A stretch of 64,000 nt of DNA from Anaeromyxobacter soli (GCF_022808855.1 NZ_JAKZLF010000010.1:62001-126000); one strand, 5' to 3'; counted from the stretch's first letter, positions 1-12,486 are shown. Made by a program: numbers and translations. Notes: generated by a model not told the origin, from the sequence alone.

Positions 1-2937
1 GCGGACGCCGAGCCCGGCGAGTTCCCGGAGGGCGCCGCCGAGACGCCCGCGGGGTTCTCCCGGCGCGGCTTCCTCCAGATCCTCGGCGCCTCCGCGGCGT
101 TCGCCGGCCTCGCCTGCAAGCCGCCGCGCGAGAAGCTCGTGCCCTACGTGCGCAAGCCGGAGGCGGTGACGCCGAGCGTCCCCGTGGGCTACGCGACGGC
201 GCGGAGCGACGAGGGCTACGCCGTCGGGCTCGTCGTGCAGGCGTTCGAGGGCCGGCCGGTCAAGGTCGAGGGGAACCGCCTGCACCCGGCGAGCCTCGGC
301 GGCACCGACGCAATCACCCAGGCGATGGTGCTCGACCTCTACGATCCGGCGCGCCTCGCGGGGTTCACGCGCGGCGGCCGCGCGCTCGCGTGGTCGGCGG
401 TCCTCCAGGAGATCGCGGCGCTCGCCCGCGAGCACGACAAGGACGGCGGTGCGCGGCTGCGCTTCCTCGTCGCCCCGACGAGCTCGCCGACCGTCGCCGA
501 CCTGCGCCGCCGGCTCCTCGAGCGCTTCCCGAAGGCGCGCTTCGACACGTGGGCGCCGGCGGGCGGGGACGCGGCGCAGCGCGCCGGCGCCGCCATCGCG
601 CTCGGCCGCCCGCTCGACGCCACCTTCGAGGTCGCGAAGGCGGACGTGATCCTGTCGCTCGACTCCGACTTCCTCGCCACCGAGGGCGAGCACCTGCGCA
701 GCGCGCGCGAGTTCGCCTCGCGCCGCGAGGGCGAGCGCATGAACCGGCTCTACGTGGCCGAGCCGCGCTTCTCGGTGACGGGGGGCATGGCCGACCACCG
801 GTTCCGCATGCGCGGCGCCGAGGTCGCGGCGTTCGCGCGGGCGGTCGCCGCGGAGCTCGCCCAGGCGGGCGTGGCGGGACTCGCGCCGCTCGGCGCGCGC
901 GCCGAGGGCGAGCATGCCCGGGCCGCCAGGGCCGTCGCGAAGGATCTCGCCGGCGCCCGCGGGCGCTCGCTCATCGTCGCGGGTGCGCGGCAGCCGCCGG
1001 CGGTCCACGCGCTCGCCGCCGCGATGAACGAGGCGCTCGGGAACGTCGGGCCCGTCGTGCGCTGGCGCGCGCCCGTGCTGGTCGATCCCCAGGCCGGCCC
1101 GGATGCGCTCCGCGCGCTCGCCGCCGAGGTGCAGGCCGGCAAGGTCGACACGCTCGTCGTGACCGCCTGGAACCCGCTCCACACCGCGCCCGCCGACCTC
1201 GAGCTGCGCAAGGTGTTCGGCAAGGTGAAGAACTCGATGGTCCTCGCGCTCCGCGACGACGAGACGGTGCGGGCGGCGAGCTGGCGGCTCGCGGCGAGCC
1301 ACCCGCTCGAGTCCTGGGGCGATCTCCGCTCGCGGGACGGCACCGTCACGGTCGTGCAGCCGCTCATCTCGCCGCTCCACGAGAGCACGACCGAGGTGGA
1401 CCTCTTCGCCGCGTTCCTCGGCGAGGGCGAGCGCGGCGCCTGGCGCCTCGTGCGCGACGGCTGGCGCAGCCGCTCCGGGGCGCCGCCGGCCCCGCTGCCG
1501 CTCTCCGGCCCCGCCGCCGCCTCGAACCCGGCCGACACCAACCGGCCCCGCCCGCCGGATCCCTTCGACAGGACCTGGGACGAGTGGCTCGCGGCCGGCC
1601 TCCTCACGGAGAGCGCCGGCCGCCCGGAGGACGCGAAGGTCGACCCCGCCCGCGTCGCGGACGCGCTCGGGAAGCTCCCCGCCCCCGCGGGCGGCATCGA
1701 GCTCGGCTTCGCGCCCGACTACAAGGTCTGGGACGGCCGCTTCCTCGAGAACGCCTGGCTGCAGGAGCTGCCGGATCCCATCACCAAGCTCACCTGGGAG
1801 AACGCCGCCCACCTCTCGCCCGCGACCGCCAGGCGGCTCGGGCTCGAGTCGGGCGAGCTCGTCGAGCTCGCCCGCGGCGGCCGCGCGGTGGTCGCGCCGG
1901 TGCTCGTCGTCCCCGGCCACGCCGACGACGCGGTCACGGTCGCGCTCGGCTACGGCCAGCGGGTCGCCGGGGCGGTCGGCCAGGGCGCGGGCTTCGACGC
2001 CTACGCGCTCCGCACGAGCGACGCCCCCTGGTACGCCGGCGGCGCCACGCTGAAGAAGACCGGCAAGACGACCGAGCTCGCCATCACGCAGGGTCACTTC
2101 TCGATGGAGGGCCGCGCCATCGCGCTCGCGCTCGATCACGAGGAGCTCCCCCGCGCGAAGGCCGAGCTCGACGAGCACCGCGGCGAGGCGCCGACCATCC
2201 TCCAGCCGGTCGACTACTCGGAGAAGGACTACCGCTGGGGGATGGCGATCGACCTGTCGAAGTGCATCGGCTGCTCGGCGTGCACGGCGGCGTGCCAGGC
2301 CGAGAACAACATCCCGGTGGTCGGCAAGGAGCAGGTGCTCCGCAGCCGCGAGATGCACTGGATCCGGGTCGATCGCTACTTCGAGGGGCCGGCGGAGGAT
2401 CCACAGTCGGTCACGCAGCCGCTCGCGTGCGTGCACTGCGAGATGGCGCCCTGCGAGTACGTCTGCCCCGTGAACGCCACCGTCCACTCGGACGAGGGCC
2501 TGAACGAGATGGTCTACAACCGCTGCGTCGGCACGCGGTACTGCTCGAACAACTGTCCGTACAAGGTGCGCCGCTTCAACTTCCTCGACTACCACGGGGA
2601 CATGGCGCCGACGCTCCAGATGCTGATGAACCCGGACGTCACCGTGCGGGCCCGCGGCGTCATGGAGAAGTGCACCTACTGCACCCAGCGCATCCAGCGG
2701 GCGCGCATCGACGCGCGCGTGGGCGGGCGGAAGATCGGGCCGGACGAGGTCGTGCCGGCCTGCGCCCAGGCCTGCCCCTCGGAGGCGATCGTGTTCGGCA
2801 ACCTCAACGACGCGCGCTCGCGCGTGTCGCGCAAGCACGCCGACGCGCGCCGGTACGACCTGCTCCACGAGCTGGGCACCCGGCCGCGCACCGCCTACCT
2901 CGTCAAGCTCCGCAACCCCAACCCCGAGCTCGCATGA
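1..2937 (+). CDS. actB: Alternative complex III subunit ActB (5' partial)
   Basis: Large peripheral subunit of the quinol:cytochrome c oxidoreductase ACIII. The reading frame is open from base 1, so the start lies upstream. Near the visible N-terminus is a Tat-type motif [12 protein letters not shown] (about bases 58-93) followed by a lipobox-like LAC, which fits export. The first ~700 residues form a molybdopterin-oxidoreductase-like domain. Family knowledge says ActB lacks the cofactor, and no CxxCxxxC cluster motif is seen in this part. The C-terminal ferredoxin-like part has four cysteine groups ([37 protein letters not shown] and CTYC...CAQACP), expected to hold iron-sulfur clusters. The stop overlaps the actC start (ATGA). 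Confidence 0.95.
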   Translation, partial: ADAEPGEFPEGAAETPAGFSRRGFLQILGASAAFAGLACKPPREKLVPYVRKPEAVTPSVPVGYATARSDEGYAVGLVVQAFEGRPVKVEGNRLHPASLGGTDAITQAMVLDLYDPARLAGFTRGGRALAWSAVLQEIAALAREHDKDGGARLRFLVAPTSSPTVADLRRRLLERFPKARFDTWAPAGGDAAQRAGAAIALGRPLDATFEVAKADVILSLDSDFLATEGEHLRSAREFASRREGERMNRLYVAEPRFSVTGGMADHRFRMRGAEVAAFARAVAAELAQAGVAGLAPLGARAEGEHARAARAVAKDLAGARGRSLIVAGARQPPAVHALAAAMNEALGNVGPVVRWRAPVLVDPQAGPDALRALAAEVQAGKVDTLVVTAWNPLHTAPADLELRKVFGKVKNSMVLALRDDETVRAASWRLAASHPLESWGDLRSRDGTVTVVQPLISPLHESTTEVDLFAAFLGEGERGAWRLVRDGWRSRSGAPPAPLPLSGPAAASNPADTNRPRPPDPFDRTWDEWLAAGLLTESAGRPEDAKVDPARVADALGKLPAPAGGIELGFAPDYKVWDGRFLENAWLQELPDPITKLTWENAAHLSPATARRLGLESGELVELARGGRAVVAPVLVVPGHADDAVTVALGYGQRVAGAVGQGAGFDAYALRTSDAPWYAGGATLKKTGKTTELAITQGHFSMEGRAIALALDHEELPRAKAELDEHRGEAPTILQPVDYSEKDYRWGMAIDLSKCIGCSACTAACQAENNIPVVGKEQVLRSREMHWIRVDRYFEGPAEDPQSVTQPLACVHCEMAPCEYVCPVNATVHSDEGLNEMVYNRCVGTRYCSNNCPYKVRRFNFLDYHGDMAPTLQMLMNPDVTVRARGVMEKCTYCTQRIQRARIDARVGGRKIGPDEVVPACAQACPSEAIVFGNLNDARSRVSRKHADARRYDLLHELGTRPRTAYLVKLRNPNPELA

Positions 2938-4346
2938 GCACCGCCGAGAAGACGATCCAAGACGCCCACGCGCTCGAGGGCGCGCCGGTCCTCGTGGGCC
3001 GCCCGGACGATCGGGCGTTGACCGAGAGCCTCCTCTCCCCCGTCCTCGGCCCGACGCGCAAGGGCTGGCTGCTGCTCCTCTTCGCGCTCCTCGGCGGGGT
3101 CGGGTTCTGGACCCTGTCGCTCGTCACGACCCTGTTCGTGGGCATCGGCGCCTGGGGCAACAACATCCCCGTCGCCTGGGCGTTCGACATCACGAACTTC
3201 GTCTGGTGGATCGGCATCGGCCACGCCGGCACGCTCATCAGCGCGATCCTCCTCCTGTTCCAGCAGAAGTGGCGCACCTCCATCAACCGCTTCGCGGAGG
3301 CGATGACGCTCTTCGCGGTGGCGATGGCGGGCGTCTACCCGGTCATCCACCTCGGGCGGCCGTGGCTCTTCTGGTGGCTCATCCCGTACCCGTCCACGAA
3401 CCTGATCTGGCCGAACTTCAAGAGCGCGCTGCCCTGGGACGTGTTCGCGATCTCGACCTACGCGACGGTCTCGTTCCTCTTCTGGTACCTCGGCCTCATC
3501 CCCGATCTCGCGACCCTGCGCGACGCCGCGAAGACCCGCGGGCGCCGCATCGTCTACGGGATCATGAGCTTCGGCTGGCGCGGCTCGGCGCGCCACTGGC
3601 GGCACTACCGCATCGGCTACCTGCTCCTCGCCGGGCTCTCCACGCCGCTCGTCGTCTCCGTCCACACCATCGTGTCCTTCGACTTCGCCATCTCGCAGCT
3701 GCCGGGCTGGCACACCACCATCTTCCCGCCCTACTTCGTGGCCGGCGCCATCTTCAGCGGCTTCGCGATGGTGCTGACGCTCATGATCCCGGCGCGGCGG
3801 CTGCTCGGGTACCAGCACGTCGTCACCGAGCGTCACCTCGACAACATGGCGAAGGTGATCCTCGCGACCGGCCTCATGGTGTTCTACGGCTACATGATGG
3901 AGTGGTTCATGGCCTGGTACTCGGGCAGCGCGTCCGAGGCCTTCGCCTTCCTGAACCGGTTCCAGGGGCCGTACAGGGGCATCTTCATCGCGCAGATGTT
4001 CTGCAACGTGGTCGCCCCGCAGATCCTCTGGTTCCCGTCGATGCGGCGGAACGAGTACGTGCTCTTCCTCGTCGCCATCCTCGTCAACGTCGGCATGTGG
4101 GCGGAGCGGTTCGTCATCATCGCCGTGTCGCTCCACCGCGACTTCATCCCCTCGTCGTGGGGCATGTATTACCCGACCTGGGTGGACTGGGGCCTCTTCC
4201 TCGGCTCCATCTGCATGTTCGGCGTGCTGTTCCTGCTGTTCCTCCGGTTCCTGCCCGCCATCCCGCTCTTCGAGGTGAAGGAGCTCCGCCGCGAGCTCGA
4301 GCACTACGGCGACAACGCCCACCCCGGCTCGGAGGAGGAAGGATGA
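2934..4346 (+). CDS. actC: ACIII integral membrane subunit ActC (NrfD-like)
   Basis: A 470-residue polytopic membrane protein of the NrfD/PsrC family, the quinol-oxidising membrane subunit of ACIII. A soluble N-terminus of ~45 residues precedes a run of hydrophobic segments, about ten helices by eye. Conserved-looking elements include [15 protein letters not shown] and [12 protein letters not shown], typical of the quinol-site helices. The start is the ATG whose ATGA overlaps the actB stop, giving a product that begins [10 protein letters not shown]. The same frame stays open far upstream, but that part reads as a shadow of actB. It lies between actB and actD, the order of canonical act operons. 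Confidence 0.95.
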   Translation: MSTAEKTIQDAHALEGAPVLVGRPDDRALTESLLSPVLGPTRKGWLLLLFALLGGVGFWTLSLVTTLFVGIGAWGNNIPVAWAFDITNFVWWIGIGHAGTLISAILLLFQQKWRTSINRFAEAMTLFAVAMAGVYPVIHLGRPWLFWWLIPYPSTNLIWPNFKSALPWDVFAISTYATVSFLFWYLGLIPDLATLRDAAKTRGRRIVYGIMSFGWRGSARHWRHYRIGYLLLAGLSTPLVVSVHTIVSFDFAISQLPGWHTTIFPPYFVAGAIFSGFAMVLTLMIPARRLLGYQHVVTERHLDNMAKVILATGLMVFYGYMMEWFMAWYSGSASEAFAFLNRFQGPYRGIFIAQMFCNVVAPQILWFPSMRRNEYVLFLVAILVNVGMWAERFVIIAVSLHRDFIPSSWGMYYPTWVDWGLFLGSICMFGVLFLLFLRFLPAIPLFEVKELRRELEHYGDNAHPGSEEEG

Positions 4347-4870
4347 AGGCCTACGTCCTCGGTGAGTTCGAGCGCGAGCAGCCGCTCTACGACGCCGCCC
4401 GCGCGCTCCGCGCCCACGGGCACGAGAGCCTCGACATCCACTCTCCGTACCCGCTCCACGAGGCGGATCACGCCCTCGGCCTGAAGCGCTCCACCGTGCC
4501 GATCGTCGCCCTCGTGGGCGGCCTCGCCGGCGCCATCACGGGCTACCTGCTGCAGTGGTACACGGTCGGTCACGACTGGCCGCTCAACGTGGGCAACCGC
4601 CCGCCGCACAGCGCGCCCGCGTTCATCCCGGTCACCTTCGAGCTCGGCGTCCTCTTCGCCTCCCTCGCCATCTTCGTCGGGCTCCTCGCCGGCTACTTCG
4701 GCTTCCCGCGCACGCACCACCCGGTGTTCGAGGTGGAGGCGTTCCGCTCCGCGTCCATCGACGGCCTGTGGCTCTCGGCGGAGGTGGAGGGGAAGGACGC
4801 CGAGCCCGTCGCGCAGGAGCTGCGCCGGTTCGGCGCGCGCAACGTGTCGATCGTGCCGGAGGCGAAGTGA
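4343..4870 (+). CDS. actD: ACIII subunit ActD (DUF3341 membrane protein)
   Basis: A 175-residue protein starting [10 protein letters not shown] and matching the ActD/DUF3341 pattern: a soluble N-terminal ferredoxin-like fold, two central hydrophobic helices (near residues 50-75 and 95-120), and a soluble C-terminus ending in a short alpha/beta stretch. ActD is an ACIII subunit of uncertain chemistry that packs against ActC/ActF. GGAGGAGGAAGG directly precedes the ATG, and its ATGA overlaps the actC stop, so translation is probably coupled. Confidence 0.92.
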   Translation: MKAYVLGEFEREQPLYDAARALRAHGHESLDIHSPYPLHEADHALGLKRSTVPIVALVGGLAGAITGYLLQWYTVGHDWPLNVGNRPPHSAPAFIPVTFELGVLFASLAIFVGLLAGYFGFPRTHHPVFEVEAFRSASIDGLWLSAEVEGKDAEPVAQELRRFGARNVSIVPEAK

Positions 4871-4871
4871 G

Positions 4872-5444
4872 ATGAAGACCGCGCGCCTCGCCGCCCCCCT
4901 GCTCCTCCTGCTCGCCGCCTGCCCGCGGCTCGATCCGATGTGGGATCAGCCCAAGGTGAAGGCCTACAAGGCGAGCAAGTACTACCCGGACGGCCTCGCC
5001 ATGCGCACCCCGCCGCCCGGCACCGTGCCGCACCGGGCGCCGATCGAGCCCGCCGTCGCGACCGGCCGGGGCCCCGACGGCCGGCCGCTCGCGGTGTCGC
5101 CCGTCGCGGCCACGGCCGAGCAGCTCGCGCGCGGCCGGGCCCGGTTCGACGTGATCTGCGCGACCTGCCACGGCGTGCTCGGCGACGGCGAGAGTCAGGT
5201 CGCGCTCAACATGTCGCTCAGGAAGCCGCCCTCGCTGCACCAGTTCCGCGACCTCGCGGACGGCTACATCTACCAGGTCATCTCGGAGGGGTTCGGCCTC
5301 ATGCCCTCGTACGCCGCGGAGCTCTCGGTGCAGGACCGGTGGGCGGTCGTCGCCTACGTGCGCGCCCTCCAGCTCTCCCAGCACGCCGCCATGGAGCAGG
5401 TCCCGCCGGAGGCGCGCGAGCGCCTCGAGAAGGAGGGGCGATGA
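4872..5444 (+). CDS. actE: ACIII mono-haem cytochrome c subunit ActE (lipoprotein)
   Basis: A 190-residue lipoprotein cytochrome c. The signal peptide ends in the lipobox LLAAC (Cys near residue 16), anchoring it on the outer face of the inner membrane. A single haem-c motif CATCH lies near residues 97-101, with a probable distal Met in FGLMPSYA. It would accept electrons from ActB iron-sulfur clusters and pass them to the cytochrome c domain of CoxB. It starts 1 base after the actD stop, and its own stop overlaps actF. Confidence 0.93.
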   Translation: MKTARLAAPLLLLLAACPRLDPMWDQPKVKAYKASKYYPDGLAMRTPPPGTVPHRAPIEPAVATGRGPDGRPLAVSPVAATAEQLARGRARFDVICATCHGVLGDGESQVALNMSLRKPPSLHQFRDLADGYIYQVISEGFGLMPSYAAELSVQDRWAVVAYVRALQLSQHAAMEQVPPEARERLEKEGR

Positions 5445-6625
5445 CGCTCACCCCGTACCAGGGCGGCCGGCGCCTCATGGCCCCAGCCCTCGTCGCCGCC
5501 GTCGCGGGCCTGGCGCTCACCGCGGTGGGCGGCCTCGTGGACCCGCGCCGCGCGCTCTTCGCGTACCTCGTCGCGTTCGTCTACTGGCTCGGCATCGCGC
5601 TCGGCGCGCTCATCCTGCTCGGCGCGTTCCACGCGTCGAACGCGCGCTGGCCGGTGGTGCTGCGGCGCTTCGTCGAGACCGTGCCCGCCGCGCTGCCCCT
5701 CTTCGCCGTGCTGTTCGTCCCCATCGCGCTCGGGATGAAGCACCTCTTCGTGTGGATGGCGCCGCCGGAGACGCTGGCGCCGGAGATGGCGCACGCCGTC
5801 CACCACAAGCTCCCCTACCTGAACGCGGGCTTCTTCCTCGGGCGCGCCGCCGTCTACTTCGTGTTCTGGATCGTCGTCGCGCACCTGCTGCGGAGCTGGT
5901 CGATCCGCCAGGACAGCGCCGGGGGCGCGACGCTCACGCGGTGGCAGCGCCGCCTCGGCGCGGGCTCGCTCCCGTTCCTCGCGCTGACGCTCACCTTCGC
6001 GTCGTTCGACTGGATGATGTCGCTCGACCCGCGCTTCTTCTCGACGATCTTCGGCGTGTACTGGTTCGCCGGCAGCTTCATGGCGGCCTTCGCGGTCACG
6101 ATCATCGCCGCCACGCTCTCGCGGCCCGATCCGACCGCGTTCGGGCACCACATGAGCCTCGAGCACTTCCACTCGCTCGGGAAGTTCCTGCTCGCCTTCA
6201 CCGCCTTCTGGGCCTACGTGGCCTTCTCCCAGTTCATGCTCATCTGGATCGCGAACGTCCCGGAGGAGGTGCCCTGGTACATCCTCCGGATCGACGGCGG
6301 GTGGAAGTGGGTGGGGATCTTCCTCGCGCTGTTCCACTTCGTCGTCCCGTTCTTCCTGCTCCTCTCGCGCGACCTGAAGCGGACCCCCCGGGCGCTCTCG
6401 CTCGTGGCGGGCTGGCTGCTCCTCGTGCACTGGGTCGACCTCTACTGGCTCGTCATGCCGCACCTCGACCCCGCCGGCCCGCGGCCGTCGCTCTGGGACC
6501 TCGCGGCGTTCGTGGGGGTCGGCGGCGCGGCGGTCGCGTTCACGCTCTTCCGCCTGCGCGGCGCCTCCCCGGTGCCGGTGCGCGACCCCTACCTCGAGGA
6601 CTCGCTGAGGTACCTGCCGCAATGA
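5441..6625 (+). CDS. actF: ACIII second NrfD-like membrane subunit ActF
   Basis: A 394-residue polytopic membrane protein, the second quinone-type membrane subunit of ACIII. It has roughly ten hydrophobic stretches separated by short loops. Signature-like pieces include AYLVAFVYWLGIALGALILL near the N-terminus, ASFDWMMSLDPRFFSTIFG and LLVHWVDLYWLVMPH, all characteristic of ActF. The start ATG overlaps the actE stop (ATGA) with AGGAGGGG just upstream. Gene order act(B)CDEF then SCO-cox supports an ACIII-caa3 supercomplex operon. Confidence 0.94.
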   Translation: MTLTPYQGGRRLMAPALVAAVAGLALTAVGGLVDPRRALFAYLVAFVYWLGIALGALILLGAFHASNARWPVVLRRFVETVPAALPLFAVLFVPIALGMKHLFVWMAPPETLAPEMAHAVHHKLPYLNAGFFLGRAAVYFVFWIVVAHLLRSWSIRQDSAGGATLTRWQRRLGAGSLPFLALTLTFASFDWMMSLDPRFFSTIFGVYWFAGSFMAAFAVTIIAATLSRPDPTAFGHHMSLEHFHSLGKFLLAFTAFWAYVAFSQFMLIWIANVPEEVPWYILRIDGGWKWVGIFLALFHFVVPFFLLLSRDLKRTPRALSLVAGWLLLVHWVDLYWLVMPHLDPAGPRPSLWDLAAFVGVGGAAVAFTLFRLRGASPVPVRDPYLEDSLRYLPQ

Positions 6626-7065
6626 ACGATCCGCACATCGATCCCACGCACGCCCACGCGCACGAGGGCGGTCACGGCCACGGGGTCCGGTCGGAGGAGG
6701 ACCGGATCTCGAGCGGCAAGGTGGTCGCGGTCGGCGTCGGCGCGCTCGTCGTCTTCTTCTTCGCCTCGCTCGCGGCGGTGAGCTACCTGCGCCTGCGCCA
6801 GAGCGAGCAGCCGCCCCCCACGATCCCCGCCGAGCTCGGCCAGTCGAAGATCGGGATGGTCGAGCAGCAGATCTTCGACGTCGCGGTGCGCGGCACGCGC
6901 GATCGGGCCCGGCGGCTCGAGAAGCTCGGGTCGTACGGCTGGGTCGACCGCGACGGCGGCGTGGTGCACATCCCCATCGACCGCGCGATGGACCTCGTCG
7001 CGAAGGGCGTCCGGCCCGCGCAGGCGCCGAAGGGCGAGGCGCCGCCGCCGGGAGGGCAGCCATGA
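6622..7065 (+). CDS. Small single-span membrane protein of the act-cox operon
   Basis: A 147-residue protein with a His-rich N-terminus (alternating His/Ala/Gly in residues 9-22), one transmembrane helix (about residues 33-53) and a soluble periplasmic-side tail. The position between actF and the SCO gene and the ATGA overlaps on both ends tie it to ACIII/caa3 expression. It may be an accessory subunit or assembly factor. The His-rich N-terminus could bind copper or another metal, but that is inference. I do not recognise a named family. Confidence 0.85.
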   Translation: MNDPHIDPTHAHAHEGGHGHGVRSEEDRISSGKVVAVGVGALVVFFFASLAAVSYLRLRQSEQPPPTIPAELGQSKIGMVEQQIFDVAVRGTRDRARRLEKLGSYGWVDRDGGVVHIPIDRAMDLVAKGVRPAQAPKGEAPPPGGQP

Positions 7066-7925
7066 TCCGGCGCACCGCCCGGCTCGCCGCGCTCGCCGCG
7101 CTGGCCACGCTCGCCTCGAGGCCGAGCCCCGCCGCGGCGCAGTTCTGGAATCGCCCGGACCCGAAGGGTCCGCCGACCGACCAGCCCCCCGCGATCCTGG
7201 AGGAGGTCGGCGTCGACGAGCGGCTCGGGAACCGCGTGCCGCTCGACCTCGAGCTCACCGACGGGAACGGCCGCCCCTTCCGGCTCGGCGACGCGTTCCG
7301 TGGCCACCGCCCCGTGGTGCTCACGCTCGTCTACTACGACTGCCCCATGCTCTGCGGGCTCATCCTCTCCGGGATGGCCAAGACCATGCGCGAGAACGGG
7401 CTCGTGCTCGGCAAGGACTACGAGGCGGTGACGGTGTCGTTCGACCCGAAGGAGAAGCCGGCGCAGGCGGCGGAGCGGCGCCGCGGCTACCTCCAGTCCC
7501 TGGGGCGCGCGGAGTCCGAGCCGGTGTGGCCCTTCCTCGTCGGCACCGAGGCCGCCTCCCGCCAGCTCGCCGAGGCGGTGGGCTTCCGCTACAAGTACGA
7601 CCCGCAGACGAAGGAGTGGGCGCACATCGCCGCGGTCTTCGTGCTCGGGCCGGACGGCACCGTCTCGCGCTACCTGTACGGCATCGAGTATCCGGCGAAG
7701 GACTTCCGGCTCGCCGTCGTGGAGGCGGCGGACGGGAAGGTCGGCACCAGCTTCGACAAGTTCCTCCTCACCTGTTACCGCTACGACCCCGCGTCGCGGA
7801 AGTACGAGCCGTACGCGTGGGGCTTCGTGCGCGCGGGGGGCCTCGCGGTGCTCCTCGCGCTGTCGGGCCTCATCGGCGGCCTCGTCTGGCGCGAGCGCCG
7901 GGGCAAGGCGAGGCGCACGGCATGA
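7062..7925 (+). CDS. SCO1/SenC-family copper chaperone
   Basis: A 287-residue thioredoxin-fold protein that delivers copper to the CuA site of CoxB. An N-terminal signal peptide is followed by the SCO core with the copper-binding CPMLC (Cys94, Cys98) and the conserved His at about 188 (WAHIAAVFVL). A C-terminal hydrophobic helix (about residues 258-276) and a basic tail give a second anchor, an arrangement seen in SCO proteins of caa3 operons. It overlaps both neighbours by four bases (ATGA) and directly precedes coxB, its presumed client. Confidence 0.93.
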   Translation: MIRRTARLAALAALATLASRPSPAAAQFWNRPDPKGPPTDQPPAILEEVGVDERLGNRVPLDLELTDGNGRPFRLGDAFRGHRPVVLTLVYYDCPMLCGLILSGMAKTMRENGLVLGKDYEAVTVSFDPKEKPAQAAERRRGYLQSLGRAESEPVWPFLVGTEAASRQLAEAVGFRYKYDPQTKEWAHIAAVFVLGPDGTVSRYLYGIEYPAKDFRLAVVEAADGKVGTSFDKFLLTCYRYDPASRKYEPYAWGFVRAGGLAVLLALSGLIGGLVWRERRGKARRTA

Positions 7926-8951
7926 ACGAGCTCCTCCGCAGGATGCTGTTCCTCCCCGAGCAGGCGTCGGACTACGCGCGCCAGGTCGACGGGCTCCACT
8001 ACTTCATCATCATCACCACGATGATCGCCGCCGCGGGCGTGTTCGCGACCGCGATCTTCTTCTTCGTCCGGTACCGCCGCCGCGCGGACACCGATCTCAC
8101 CCCGCACGTCGCCCCGCGCACGATCCACGAGGTCGTCTTCGTGGGCCTGCCGCTCGGTCTGTTCCTCGTGTGGTTCGCGATCGGCTTCCCGCAGTACGCG
8201 AAGCTGTCGCTCCCGCCCAAGGACGCGATGGACGTCTACGTCCAGGGCAAGAAGTGGATGTGGAAGTTCGCCTATCCGGGCGGGCCGAACGCGATCGACA
8301 CGCTGCGCGTCCCGGTGGGGCGCCCGGTGCGGCTCCTCATCACCTCGCGTGACGTGATCCACTCGTTCTACGTCCCCGCGCTGCGGGTGAAGATGGACGC
8401 GCTCCCGGGCCGCTACACGCAGTCGTGGTTCAAGGCGGAGAAGCCCGGGCGCTACGAGATCTTCTGCGCCGAGTACTGCGGCCTGGGCCACTCCGCCATG
8501 CTCGGCGAGCTCGTCGTCATGCCGCAGGAGGAGTTCGACACCTGGATCGCGGAGCAGCGCCGGGGGGCGAACGCCGTCGCCCAGGACGCGGGGCCGTCGG
8601 GGGAGCGGGCGCTGCCCGCCGCCAACGTCGCCGAGGAGGGGCGCCGGATCGCCTCGGAGCAGGGGTGCATGAAGTGCCACAGCGTGGACGGCACGCGGCA
8701 CATCGGCCCGACCTGGGTGGACCTCTACCTCCGCCAGGAGAAGCTCAAGGACGGCAAGAGCGTCGTCGCGGACGAGGGCTACCTCACGAAATCGATGATG
8801 GACCCCGCGGCGGACATCGTCGCCGGCTACCAGAACGTGATGCCCACCTACCAGGGCAAGCTCTCTCCGCCCGAGGTCGCGGCGGTCGTCGAGTACATCA
8901 AGACCCTCAAGACGCAGGCGGTCCGCTCCGGTCCGTCGGAAGGCCCGGTCT

Positions 8952-8977
<26 letters not shown>
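7922..8977 (+). CDS. coxB: Cytochrome c oxidase subunit II with fused cytochrome c (caa3)
   Basis: A 351-residue CoxB with two transmembrane helices (about 27-49 and 70-90), a cupredoxin CuA domain and a C-terminal cytochrome c domain. The CuA ligands are visible: His147, then Cys182, Cys186, His190 and Met193 in CAEYCGLGHSAM. The haem motif CMKCH spans 249-253, with a probable Met ligand in NVMPTYQG. The fused cytochrome makes this a caa3-type oxidase able to take electrons directly from ACIII. No signal peptide or lipobox is seen. The last 26 bases overlap the coxA start. Confidence 0.96.
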
Positions 8978-10608
<1,631 letters not shown>

Positions 10609-10619
<11 letters not shown>

Positions 10620-11244
10620 CACGACCTACCTCGCGCACCACTTCGAGAGCCTCGAGAAGCAGACCTACGCCGCGCGGCTCGGCATGTGGCTGTTCCTCGC
10701 CACGGAGGTGCTGCTGTTCACGGCCCTGTTCGCCGGGTACGGGGTGTACCGGTACCTGTACCCGGAGGCCTTCCGCGAGGCGAGCCGCGGCCTCGAGACC
10801 TGGATCGGCTTCGTGAACACGCTCGTGCTCGTCACGAGCTCGTTCACCGTCGCGATGGGGCTCGAGCGGGCGACGCGCGGCGACGGGCGAGGCACGCGCC
10901 TCCTGTTCGGCCTCTCGATCCTGCTCGCGCTCGCGTTCCTCGGCCTCAAGGCGGTCGAGTACACGCACCACTTCCACGCCGGCGAGCTGCCGGGACGCTA
11001 CTACGCGAGCGACGCGGTGCAGGGGCCGGGCGGCCCGATCTTCTTCGCGCTCTACTTCCTCATCACCGGGCTGCACGCGATCCACGTCGTGATCGGCATG
11101 ACCGTGCTCGCGGTGATCGGCTGGCGGGCCGGCCGGGGCGCCTACGCCGCCGAGTACCACGTGCCCGTGGAGCTCGGGGCGCTGTACTGGCACCTCGTCG
11201 ACCTCATCTGGATCTTCGTCTTCCCGCTCATCTACCTCGTCTAG
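10609..11244 (+). CDS. coxC: Cytochrome c oxidase subunit III
   Basis: A 211-residue membrane protein of the CoxC family, with about five transmembrane helices as usual for short caa3 subunit III proteins. Typical pieces are GMWLFLATEVLLFTALFAGY near the start, GLHAIHVVIGM, and a final ELGALYWHLVDLIWIFVFPL helix. It stabilises subunit I and proton uptake. The start is an ATG overlapping the coxA 3' end by 11 bases. Confidence 0.96.
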
Positions 11245-11253
11245 GAGCCGCTC

Positions 11254-11652
11254 ATGGCCGCCCACGGCAACGCCTCGACCGTCGAGCACCACGGCGCCCC
11301 GCACCACTCGCACGTGAGCCGGTACGTGGCGGTGTGGATCGTGCTCCTCGTCCTCACCGTCTCCACCTGGGCCCTCGCCAAGGTGCACCTGCCCGGCCCG
11401 CTCCACGTCCTCGTCGCCCTCGCCATCGCGATCGCGAAGGGGGCGCTCGTGGCGCTGTTCTTCATGCACCTGTACGACCAGCAGGGCGCGAACCGGCTCG
11501 TGTTCGTCACCTCGCTCGTGTTCGTGGCCCTCCTCGTGGGGCTCACGCTCAGCGACTACGCGACGCGCTACCCGCTCTCGAAGCCGCCCGGCAGCGAGGG
11601 CGCCCTGCCCGCGCCCGACTACGCCCCGCCGCCGACCTCGCGGACGCATTGA
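11254..11652 (+). CDS. coxD: Cytochrome c oxidase subunit IV (small membrane subunit)
   Basis: A 132-residue protein with three hydrophobic helices, the last gene of the act-cox operon. The sequence around HVSRYVAVWIVLLVLTVSTW and FFMHLYDQQ matches the prokaryotic cytochrome c oxidase subunit IV family. The N-terminus has several His residues. Nine bases separate it from coxC. A convergent gene begins 39 bases downstream, so the operon probably ends here, although I see no convincing terminator hairpin in the gap. Confidence 0.9.
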   Translation: MAAHGNASTVEHHGAPHHSHVSRYVAVWIVLLVLTVSTWALAKVHLPGPLHVLVALAIAIAKGALVALFFMHLYDQQGANRLVFVTSLVFVALLVGLTLSDYATRYPLSKPPGSEGALPAPDYAPPPTSRTH

Positions 11653-11691
11653 TCTCCGACCAGGGGGCTGTCACGAAGGGTGAATCACGGG

Positions 11692-12222
11692 TCAGGTCCC
11701 GGCCGCGGCCAGGACCCGCTCGTACACCTCGCGGTCGGCCGCGGAGAAGCAGCAGAACACCACCCGCTCCGGCAGCGGCGCGGCGAGCGCGGCCACGACC
11801 TCCGCCACCGCGATCCGCGTGGCGCGCTCGAGCGGGAAGCCGTACGCGCCGGTGGAGATGGCCGGGAACGCGATCGAGCGCACCCCGTGCTCGGCCGCGA
11901 GCCGCATCGACTCGCGGTAGCACCGGGCGAGGAGCGCGTCCTCGCCCGCGCCGCCGCCCGTCCACACCGGCCCGACCGCGTGGATGACGTGGCGCGCCCG
12001 AAGTCGGTGGCCGCCGGTGAGCTTCGCCTCGCCGGTGCGCGCGCCGCCGAGCGCGCGGCACTCCTCGAGGAGGCCGGGGCCCGCCGCCCGGTGGATCGCG
12101 CCGTCCACGCCGCCGCCGCCGAGGAGCGACGCGTTGGCCGCGTTCACGATCGCGTCCACCGCGAGCTGCGTGATGTCGCCTTGCACCACCGTGATCCGCC
12201 CGCTCGCCCAGGTCCGGTCCAT
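11692..12222 (-). CDS. Macro-domain ADP-ribose hydrolase (YmdB-like)
   Basis: A 176-residue single macro domain, predicted to hydrolyse O-acetyl-ADP-ribose or remove ADP-ribose from proteins. Motifs in order are [20 protein letters not shown], then [17 protein letters not shown] (ligand-binding Gly loop), then AVGPVW, and ISTGAYGFP (phosphate loop). I start at the ATG at 12222 because the fold begins right after it, and the upstream open frame is low-complexity Arg/Pro. It converges with coxD and is divergent from the regulator at 12487. Confidence 0.92.
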   Translation of the reverse strand: MDRTWASGRITVVQGDITQLAVDAIVNAANASLLGGGGVDGAIHRAAGPGLLEECRALGGARTGEAKLTGGHRLRARHVIHAVGPVWTGGGAGEDALLARCYRESMRLAAEHGVRSIAFPAISTGAYGFPLERATRIAVAEVVAALAAPLPERVVFCCFSAADREVYERVLAAAGT

Positions 12223-12486
12223 CGGTGCTTCGTAGCGGATGCCGGACGCGGAGGCAGGTGACCTCCCGGGCCCGGGTGATCCCCCGCCCGGCGTGCGCCG
12301 CGGCGCGGCGCCCGAGCGGGCGGATCCGAGGGGCGACGCCGAGTGGATTCGTGAGCGGTGGCGCGAGGTTGAAGACGGGCGAGCCCTCGCGCGGCGCCGG
12401 GAGCGCGCCCCGCGTCCCCGCAATTCCTGCACGAAAAAACCCGCAAAACCCGGGTACGGAGCTTGCTACGGCGTTCGACCGGTTTC

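Noticed and set aside
390-2933. Upstream extension of the actC frame
   Set aside because: Runs inside actB and is Arg/Ala/Pro-rich; the real actC begins at the ATGA overlap at 2934.
12223-12486. Possible sigma-54 promoter in front of the NtrC-like gene
   Set aside because: No TGGC-N8-TTGC pair with correct spacing on either strand.
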